NCBI GenBank assembly: GCA_030789695.1
Contig: CM061132.1
Span: forward strand, 27,685,858-27,749,857
From: Scilla litardierei
Lineage: Eukaryota > Streptophyta > Magnoliopsida > Asparagales > Asparagaceae
DNA: 64,000 nucleotides
Direction: 5' to 3'
Under the pieces are notes generated by a model. The model was given only the letters and a program-made list of their open reading frames with translations. It did not search any database and was not told where the DNA came from. The position numbers were made by a program, and so were the translations under genes. Positions 56,619 to 64,000 of this stretch are shown piece by piece; position 1 is the first letter of the stretch, and each line of letters begins with the position of its first letter.

Positions 56619-56761
56619 GTATCATATAACATGTGTGGCATCTTCTCATGTACACGATACAAAAAGTAAGGTGGTACAACAAGTACAAACCCATGTGGGC
56701 TTGTACCACCCCACTTTTTGTGTCTTATATATGAGGAGATGCCTCCCATGTCATATGATAC
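56619..56761. mobile_element. foldback MITE, copy 2
   Basis: A 143-bp palindrome with GTATCATAT at the left end and ATATGATAC at the right end, centred at 56690. Arms share CATCTTCTCATGTACACGATACAAAAAG-type sequence with copy 1. The second Tat-type element inserted within one or two bases of its right end. Confidence 0.75.
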
Positions 56762-56762
56762 T

Positions 56763-57827
56763 TGATACGTCTATTTTGCGAAGGCCCAACAACATAGGCC
56801 CAAAAACACAGCCCACCGAACGAAGCCCGAAAGATACGAGCTTGGATGCCCGACCGCCGACCGGAGGCCCATCTGCGCGATCAGGCCCGTCCGGCAAAGC
56901 CCCATAGAGGGCCCCCTGATATCGATCCGACCCGGCCCCGATATCGTACGAGTCACTCACCCACTCCAGCGATAACCGTTCCCCGGATCCCGTTACCACT
57001 TAATGGCTATTATGGGGAGGTGCTGGCATGGCGCAGGGAGTGGCGGGGGGGGGGGGGGGGGATTGAGGGGGCATGATCGAGGGCGGACGAGTGACATGGG
57101 TCGGGGGCAATCATGGTGGGAGGTCTATAAAAGGGTTAGAAGGACGACTGGACATGGGGCCCCGCATCTCAGGTATCTAAAACCTAAGGTACTCCATCAA
57201 CGACCTAGTTCCCCCATTTCATCTCCTTCCTCTCCCACTCGCGCTGTGAGACGCCGTTCCGATCTCCTCTCGAGTCGTACCGTCTCCGCCGGGCCTCCTC
57301 TTTCAGATCACTGTCTGACTTAGGCATCGGAGGGGTTTTGGCCGGAACCAAGGTCCGGCCCCCTGACGAGTGTTCTCGTCTACGCAGGAGGACATCAGAT
57401 CCCCGGACCGAGGCTTCCCCTCCGCCCTTCGCCGGCCACGCATCAATCGAGACGACCGAGGATACCCCTCGTCGTCCGACCGTCCGAGGCCGAGCACGAC
57501 TGTCTGAGGCCGAGCGTTTCACCCCGGGCCGAGGCTCCCCCTCCGCCCCTCGCCGGCCACGCAGCCAGCGGGACGATCGAGGCTACCCCTCGTCGTCTGA
57601 CCGTCCGAGGCCGAGCGTCTCCGATCGGGTCGAGGCTTCCCCTCGCCCTCCTTGCGACCGAGGACCCCGATTCGGCCCCGCCGACGCGCTCCACGTCGTC
57701 TGCAACTCCGATTCGCGTCTCGTCTGCACCGACTCGACACACCCGAGGGACCCCCGTGGGCCCCTCGACCACGTTGACCGGGTTATCCACGGTCAACGCT
57801 TTTGTAGTGAGAAAACACTCTGAAACA
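56763..57827 (+). mobile_element. 5' LTR of TR-GAG-like element
   Basis: It starts TGATACGTCTATTTTGC and ends CACTCTGAAACA, 1065 bp. TATAAAAG at 57126-57133 is the probable promoter. A G-run of about 18 precedes it near 57044, shortened in the 3' copy. The ATACT before it (56758-56762) is the candidate target duplication; the other side lies outside the window. Confidence 0.9.
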
Positions 57828-57829
57828 TC

Positions 57830-57848
57830 TGGCGTCGTCTGTGGGAAC
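57830..57848 (+). promoter_or_regulatory. primer-binding site of TR-GAG-like element
   Basis: TGGCGTCGTCTGTGGGAAC lies two bases after the LTR, nearly the same as in the first Tat-type element. Confidence 0.78.
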
Positions 57849-57883
57849 CGAACCGTCCCACGAAGAAACAAACCGCACCTGCA

Positions 57884-59518
57884 ATGGCATGAGCCAGCAA
57901 CGGAAATAGACGCATGCCCCCCATCCCGGAGGAGGGGAATGGCGTATCCAACGGCAACCTTGAAGACACGCCCGTCAGCAATCCCCCCGCCCCCTCAACC
58001 GAAGAGATTGGCGGGTCGGAACTGGCCACACAGGGACAACTCCGTTCCCTGGCCCAGGAGACCAATGCGAACATCCAGACGTTGGTCGCGGCAGTACATC
58101 AGCTCGTCGGCACTGCGCCAGCTAACGGAGGCGCGTTAGGCTACGACCACCGTTGGGCGGGGGGTCCCCCGCTCTTACGATCCGCTGTGGTCGATGACCA
58201 CGGGAACCAAAGACCGAACACGGAGCGTCGGTTCACGTTGTCCGGCTCCCGTCAGGCGAGATCGCGCGCCTCCTCCCCTCATCGTGAAAGGAGCCGAAGA
58301 GAAACTGAAGGCACGGGGGACGAATCGGTGACCGCGTCGTCTCGACGACCATGATCATCCCACCGCAGGAGAAGCAATCGACACCACTCGAGAGACCGAT
58401 CGCGGCGGAGCGGGAGCTCCCGCCGGAGGAGCCGGGAACGCCGGGTCAGCCCGACCCCCAGTGTGGCGAGGGTCGTGGAACCAGCCCCGCCGGCGCCTGT
58501 ACCCCCTCCACCACTGAACGAACCAGAGGCAGGCGGGTGTCGAACCCCCGGGGGCATCCACGGAGACCGATGCCCCCTATTGCGGCGAATAACCGACGCG
58601 TGGGTCCCCTCTCGATTCAAGATCCCGACGCTGGGGAAGTATGACGGGATAGGAGACCCGGGAAACCACGTGATGGACTACGAGGGGGACATGTCCTTCC
58701 AAGGAGCCAACGATGACCTGCTCTGCCGGGGCTTCTATTCGACTCTCAGGGGAGCGGCGAGGACCTGGTACCGCAGCCTACCCAGCCGCTCCATCGACAG
58801 CTTCGAGGAACTCACCCAGCTGTTCTGCAAACAGTTCATGGCAGGGAGACATGTAAAACCAGATGCTGAACATCTGTTTAACATAGTGCAGGGCCCAGCC
58901 GAGCCGCTCCGACAGTTCATGCGCCGCTTCAACGCGGAAAGGCTGAACGTGAACAGCCCTCCCGACCTTTTTGTCCAAACGGCCCTTAAGAAAGGGCTGC
59001 GCCATAGAGGCCTTAAGAAATCTCTGCACAACAATCCCCCGAAGGACCTCCCATGGATCATGGCGAGGGTCGAGCGCTTCATGTTGACCGAGGAGACCTT
59101 GGCCATTGAGGCAGGAAAGGCCACTCGAGGGACCAAGCGCGGCGACAGCTGACGAGGCAGCCCCGAAGGGTACCGGACCGAGAAGAGGCCAAGAAACAGG
59201 CAGCGGGGAGAGGGTACGAGGGACGCCACCCCAGACGCCATCCTCGCTCAAGTACAGAAGGAAGAGCGCGCCGATCGCCCCCCACCGAAGGCAAAAAGAG
59301 GTGGGAAGAACGGGGAGAAGTACTGCAAGTACCACAAGGACAATGGCCACGACACTGAAGACTGCTGGCACTTGAAGAAGGACATAGAGAAGCTGATGAG
59401 CCAGGGGCACGCCAGGAACTTAGCCGACGAGCCGGCTCACAGGGAAGGGACCTCCATGCAGCCGGACAAGGGGAAGAAGATCAACACCGTCCAAGGACCC
59501 CTCCGCATCATAGAGTGA
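57884..59518 (+). pseudogene. gag: Tat-type Gag, one frame with three TGA stops
   Basis: A single frame of about 545 codons runs from ATG 57884 to TGA 59516-59518, interrupted only by TGA at 57890, 58352 and 59150, each where a CGA (Arg) codon would fit. The N-terminal part has MPPIPEEGNG and a predicted helix (ETNANIQTLVAAVHQLV), then an Arg/Ser-rich stretch. The retrotransposon Gag domain follows with YDGIGDPGNHVMDYEG, LRGAARTWYRSLPSRSIDSF, LTQLFCKQF and LRQFMRRFNAERLNV. The C-terminal zinc-binding motif is CKYHKDNGHDTEDCW with LKKDIEKL after it. Gag would form the particle core; with stops read as sense it is otherwise undamaged. Confidence 0.9.
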
Positions 59519-59739
59519 GTGGGCGAGGTCCCTCCCCCCAGTCATAGCCTAGTTCGAGGGGATTATCTAGGTTTACACCCCTCTGCCTAGCTTTATTTCC
59601 TTTTCCTTTCCTCCAAATGTACTAGTCCGACAGGATCCTTAAAAGTACAATTGCATTCCCTTTTGACTTTTCTTAATCTTCGACGGAATCAACATTTCAC
59701 TAAGGATGCGAAAGAATGAAGACCGCCGCCTCACTGGAG

Positions 59740-60262
59740 GAGGAGGGGGAGCTTTGTCCTCGCCGACCGACTCCTGCGCTCGTAAGTCTGGGGGCAATTC
59801 CCCCAGCCAGCGCGGGCGCCGACCGGTCCTAAGCCGAGGAGCTTTGCCCTCGCCGACCAACTCCTGCGCTCGTAAGTCTGGGGGCAATTCCCCCAGCCAG
59901 CGCGGACGCCGACTGGTCCTAAGCCGAGGAGCTTTTCCCTCGCCGACCGACTCCTGCGCTCGAAAGTCTGGGGGCAATTCCCCCAGCCAGCGCGGACGCC
60001 GACCGGTCCTAAGCCGAGGAGCTTTGCCCTCGCCGACCGACTCCGGCGCTCATAAGTCTGGGGGCAATTCCCCCCGCCAGCGCGGACGCTGACCGGTCCT
60101 AAGCCGAGGAGCTTTGCCCTCACCGACCGACTCCAGCGCTCATAAAGTCTGGGGGCAATTCCCCCAGCCAGCGCGGACGCCGACCGGTCCTAATCCGAGG
60201 AGCTTCACCCTCGCCGACCGACTCCATCGCTCGTGAATCTGGAGACAATTCCCTCAGCCAGC
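59740..60262 (+). repeat. 90-bp minisatellite in 3' region of TR-GAG-like element
   Basis: About six tandem copies occur, with a period of 90 bp (AAGCCGAGGA at 59831, 59921, 60011 and 60101). Each unit holds the palindrome GGGGGCAATTCCCCC and CGACCGACTCC. The unit is not homologous to the 81-bp unit of the other Tat-type element, but it shares the G-run/CAA/C-run palindrome. Confidence 0.92.
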
Positions 60263-60683
60263 TCGGGCATCACCAGTCCCAGGCCGAGGACGAGGCAGCA
60301 AAACAAAATACGCGAGAAGTCCGAGTAAGTCAATTTCGTTTATAACAGTTAACCAAGATACAAAAGTGAGTCTCATTTACAGGGAGTCGAAGCGAAGAAA
60401 CCTCTCTACAAATAATCCGCTCTCGACGGACAACAAAGTTCGTCACCTACAGCAACTAGGGCGACTCCGACAGAGCGAAATTTGTTGGCTAAGGACCCAA
60501 AGTCACCGGCCTAAGCGAACATCCATGCAACCAGCAATTATTGGCTCTGAAGCAGGGAGCCGGTAGCGAAGCCGAAGGAGATAGCAGGGGCAGGGATCCA
60601 TTTCAAGTAGACTGGCCCAAAGCGAAGCGGATGCTAAAAAATTTGAGGATAAAAACAAGGGTGGCAGGCCGGGAAAGGAGGAC
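60263..60683 (+). other. spacer between minisatellite and antisense ORF
   Basis: No gene is recognised. It corresponds to the region downstream of the antisense ORF stop. Confidence 0.4.
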
Positions 60684-62834
60684 TCAAGGAGCCCGAGATC
60701 GGGAGGCCGCGTCCTCAGGCGCCTCCCCCTGCTCAGAGCGAGAGGGATCGACCGGAGAAGCGGCTTGCCGAACGCGCTCCGCACAATCCCGGAAGGAAGA
60801 CTGGACGACGTCGACAATCCGAGGGGCAATGAGGTCTTCATACGTGCCGAAGGCCTCCTTGAGAACCTCGAAGATTTTCTCCCCCAGGGTCCCGACGACA
60901 CCCCTCTCCACCTCCTCCGCAAGCCGTGCCACCTGACGCCGATCCGACAGCTCCCTCTGAAGCTCCTCCCTCTCCAGAAGGAACGACTCCGCCGCTTCCT
61001 CAGCCGACTGCTGAGCGTCCTCCAACTTTCCCTGGAGGTCACCCACTCATCCCTCCAACTCGGCCATACGGAGCTTGAGTTGCCGAGACTCCATCTGGGC
61101 CTCCGTCATAGCCACCTCCGCCGCCCCGGCCCGCTCGTGGGCCCTCACGGAGGACTCCTCCAGCTCCCTCAGGCGGACGGCTCGGCACTGCAACTCCACG
61201 GCGAGCGCTGAACCGAGGAATACGAGACATGGGCTAAGAAGAGAATGAAGGAAAGGAAAGGACAGCAAGATAGCCGAACCTGTTGAAGGATCCAGACCAA
61301 TGAATCCGACACCTTGTCGGCGGGGATCTTCTCGAGGAGACTGCGGTCCCGGGGAAGGACGGAGACCTCAGCAACCTGCTGGGCCAAGGCTCGGTCGAAA
61401 AACACCGAACTCCCGGGGGTGACATCGAGGGAAGCCAAATTGCTCGCCAACAGGGTTCCGATCCCCGGTGATATAGGCCGGGACGCTGCGAGGGGGGTGG
61501 TTGTCAGGGCCACCGGAAGATCCCCGGTGGTCGCCGCAGGAAGCACGGAACCCGCCGGACTGGAGGGATCCACATCCTCCTTCCTCTTCTTCCCTCCGTG
61601 AGGCTCCGAGGGCGCCGGAGGGGAGCGCTTCCGCCTCGCACCATCCCCACCCTCGGGAACCAGAGGGGGCGCGCCAAGGGCAGGAGAGACTGCACCGGAC
61701 CCGTCGTTACCCCCGCCTCTTGGGCTGGCCGGGCGGGTCCGGCCCTTGCGACCCCCCGGAAAGGAGATCGCCAGAAGAAGAGACGGGAGGCGCGGCCACC
61801 ACCTTACCCACAGAAGGTTCGGCTCGGTGCACCTCCTCCTCAACGGTCCGCCGAGGCGCCCTTCCAGAGGTACTACCCCGACTCCGAGCGGCTCCACGAC
61901 GGATCAGCTCATCAACATCACGGGTGAACTCGCGACCAGCCATTCCTGCAAGGGAAACTGAAATCAGGGTAAGCTACGGGGCAACCCAGGACTGAAAAAG
62001 CGGCCTACCCGGAGACCACAAGACGGCCTTCAAAAGTAGGTCGTCCAACAAAGACCAGATGGATTTCGTCTCCAAGGGGAGGGTCGACAACAGCGCAGCG
62101 GCCGCCAGCTCCGTCTCAGAGAGGGCTAGCGTTGAGTCGGGCCAAACCGACCCACCCCAGCCTGTCAGAATTCGGGCATCCTCCCGGAAGACCACGAAGA
62201 CATAATCCGAAATCCAATCCCCCGACCAACGGGGTAGCCCGATCAGGCATTCCCTCCTCGAGCGGGCTCGGAGTTGCAACCATGACCCGGGGCCGACCGT
62301 CTGGATCCGATAAAAGTAAAAGAGAAGGGAGAAAGACGGCTCCAGACCATGGGTACAGCAGAGCATCACGAAGCCCGTCAGTACCGCAATCGAACAGGGG
62401 GTGAACTGGCAAAGGGGCACCATGAGATACTCCATGACCTGGATGAGGAAGGGATTGAGCGGGAAACGAAGACCCAGGCGGAACATCTCGACGTAGACGC
62501 CGACCTCATTGCTCCTCGGAAGGCAGATCCGCTCGTCGATAAACGGGACTCGAACATCGTACGGGTAGCAGAGATACCTTCCCCGGATCTCCGTGGCCAC
62601 TGAAGGAGGAGTCCCTGACGGCGTTCGGAGGATAACCGAGGGCACATTAAGCCGCACGGCAGCCGACGCCACATCATCGCCGGCGTAGTCCGGGAAGAGC
62701 TTCCCCTTCCCCTTATTTCGAAAGGAACGACTCTCAGAAGAAGAACCTGATTCCACGAACCGGGGCCTGCCCCGCCTCGACTCAGGAAGGTCCCTCGCCC
62801 CTTGGCCGAAACCACCTATCCTAAGAACAGCCAT
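60684..62834 (-). pseudogene. spliced antisense ORF of TR-GAG-like element
   Basis: Exon 1 (62834 to about 62006) starts MAVLRIGGFGQGARDL and holds the same domain as in the other element: ERICLPRSNEVGVYVEMF, LRFPLNPFLIQVMEYL, LCQFTPCSIAVLTGF and FYFYRIQTVGPGSW. Donor-like CCGG/GTAGGC and acceptor CTTGCAG (about 61946) lead to exon 2 with MAGREFTRDVDELIRRG, a basic part (EPHGGKKRKED) and FDRALAQQVAEVSVLPRDRS, ending ILQQ/GTTCGG. The last exon is a coiled coil (RLRELEESSVRAHERAGAAE, KLEDAQQSAEEAAESFLLER) with a TGA at 61047 and end at 60684. Exon order matches the antisense ORF at 50765-52926. Retention in two partial elements suggests it is useful to them, but its role is unknown. Confidence 0.72.
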
Positions 62835-62975
62835 AATATGAAAATAAGAAAGGAGTTACCTTTTATGTTAATCTGGAGAAGACAAGGAAACGAAGGCGAT
62901 GGGAGACTCCAAGTTGCAGAAAGCAAAGACAGAGGGGAGAGCAAGGAAGAAATTGGGATCCACACAGTCGGGGAT

Positions 62976-62983
62976 CTTATATA
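62976..62983 (-). promoter_or_regulatory. TATA box candidate for the antisense ORF
   Basis: On the minus strand TATATAAG lies about 142 bp upstream of the antisense ATG (62834) and inside the element, not in the LTR. It suggests the antisense gene has its own promoter. Confidence 0.5.
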
Positions 62984-63205
62984 CCAGACTCAGGGGCGAA
63001 TTCGAAACGCCTGACAGGAACGCGTGGTAGGCCTCGGAGAACCGGCGGCGTTTCAAAATCGGCGCCAAAGGAAGTCCAATCGATCCGCCTCATCATAACC
63101 TTCATTTATAACTGTGCCTCGACTGACGCGCCACTCGGAACCCCAGGAGTCACATCGGTCGAACCGAACCGGCCAAGGCCGATCGGCCCCACCGATGGGG
63201 CCAAT

Positions 63206-64000
63206 TGATACGTCTATTTTGCAAAGGCCCAACAACATAGGCCCAAAAACACAGCCCACCGAACGAAGCCCAAAAGATACGAGCCTGGATGCCCGACCGC
63301 CGACCGGAGGCCCATTTGCACGATCAGGCCCGTCCGGCAAAGCCCCATAGAGGGCCCCCTGATATCGATCCGACCCGGCCCCGATATCGTACGAGTCACT
63401 CACCCACTCCAGCGATAACCGTTCCCCGGATCCCGTTACCACTTAATGGCTGTTATGGGGAGGTGCTGGCATGGCGCAGGGAGTGGCGGTGGGGGGGGAT
63501 TGAGGGGGCACGATCGAGGGCGGACGAGCGACATGGGTCGGGGGCAATCATGGTGGGAGGTCTATAAAAGGGTTAGAAGGACGACTGGACAGGGGGCCCC
63601 GCATCTCACGTATCTAAAACCTAAGGTACTCCATCAACGACCTAGTTCCCCCATTTCATCTCCTTCCTCCCCCGCTCACGCTGTGAGACGCCGTTCCGAT
63701 CTCCTCTCGAGTCGTACCGTCTCCGCTGGGCCTCCTCTTTCAGATCACTGTCTGACTTAGGCATCGGAGGGGGTTTTGGCTGGAACCAAGGTCCGACCCC
63801 CTGACGAGTGTTCTCGTCTACGCAGGAGGACATCAGATCCCCGGACCGAGGATTCCCCTCCGCCCTTCGCCGGCCACGCATCAATCGAGACGACCGAGGC
63901 TACCCCTCGTCGTCCGACCGTCTGAGGCCGAGCACGACCGTCTGAGGCCGAGCGTTTCACCCCGGGCCGAGGCTCCCCCTCCGCCCCTCGTCGGCCACGC
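63206..64000 (+). mobile_element. 3' LTR of TR-GAG-like element, truncated by window end
   Basis: It starts TGATACGTCTATTTTGC after GATGGGGCCAAT and runs to the window edge; 795 bp are seen of an expected 1065. TATAAAAG lies at about 63563-63570. It is nearly identical to the 5' copy apart from the shortened G-run and scattered changes. Confidence 0.92.

Larger units (their letters stand above)
56763..64000 (+). mobile_element. Tat-type Ty3 element with gag but no pol (TR-GAG-like), right end outside window
   Basis: The order is LTR (56763-57827), primer site, gag, 90-bp minisatellite, antisense spliced ORF, second LTR from 63206 to beyond the window. Between the gag stop (59518) and the minisatellite only about 220 bp remain, with no protease, RT or integrase. 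This is the structure described for terminal-repeat retrotransposons with only a GAG domain. The 3' internal end (TCGACTGACGCG...GAACCGAACCG) is homologous to that of 44578-54150, so both belong to one lineage. The LTR copies are nearly identical where both are visible, so it is young. Confidence 0.9.

Noticed and set aside
56196..56749. Long ORFs rich in Tyr, Ile and His on both strands
   Set aside because: They are translations of TATG/TATA/CATA microsatellites.

Overview
The window is plant nuclear DNA from a flowering plant; I cannot name the species. It consists almost entirely of nested transposable elements. I see no intact single-copy host gene, no tRNA or rRNA gene, no CRISPR array and nothing bacterial. 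The plant assignment rests on several lineages: Ty1/copia SIRE-type and Ty3 Tat-type LTR retrotransposons with tandem-repeat 3' regions and antisense ORFs, a long-LTR Ty3 element, Helitron 3' ends, a plant mobile domain (PMD) pseudogene, and plant-type exon/intron fragments.

Layout. (1) 1-2572: the last codons of a Ty3 polyprotein and its 3' LTR, inserted into the 3' internal part of an older SIRE-like copia element (2573-5402, including its 3' LTR). (2) 5461-9151: an old Ty3-type LTR whose 3' third is tandemly duplicated. (3) 9991-10778: a broken PMD gene. (4) 10825 rightward: a minus-strand Helitron 3' end and body with repeated terminal hairpins. It is interrupted by a complete but dead copia element (11794-21346, TSD CCCCC), which is itself interrupted inside reverse transcriptase by a solo Ty3 LTR (17646-20045). 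(5) 21352-28536: AT-rich DNA carrying gene fragments, among them two exons of galactokinase. (6) 28537-42269: a SIRE-type copia element with gag, pol and an extra ORF, plus a partial tandem duplication that copied its left flank and left a second, solo LTR. (7) 42275-44577: more AT-rich flank with exon-like fragments and a 99-bp near-perfect foldback. (8) 44578-54150: a complete Tat-type Ty3 element (TSD GTTGT) with pol but almost no gag. (9) 54156-56762: a plus-strand Helitron end with tandem hairpin modules, microsatellites and two foldback MITEs. (10) 56763 to the window end: a second Tat-type element with gag but no pol (a TR-GAG-like element), running off the right edge.

How the parts relate. 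The two Tat-type elements are complementary: one keeps protease, RT, RNase H and integrase, the other keeps gag. Both carry a spliced antisense gene and a 3' minisatellite. The most unusual signal is a block of alternating TAGTCGGTC / GACCGACTA inverted repeats just upstream of the TATA box. It is shared between the LTRs of a Ty3 and a Ty1 element, which belong to different superfamilies, and it also occurs upstream of the extra ORF of the copia element. Each repeat contains the DRE/CRT core RCCGAC. A 35-codon acidic micro-ORF inside the Ty3 LTR also looks conserved at the protein level between two copies. Most premature stops are CGA to TGA, CAA/CAG to TAA/TAG or TGG to TAG, as expected from deamination of methylated cytosine.
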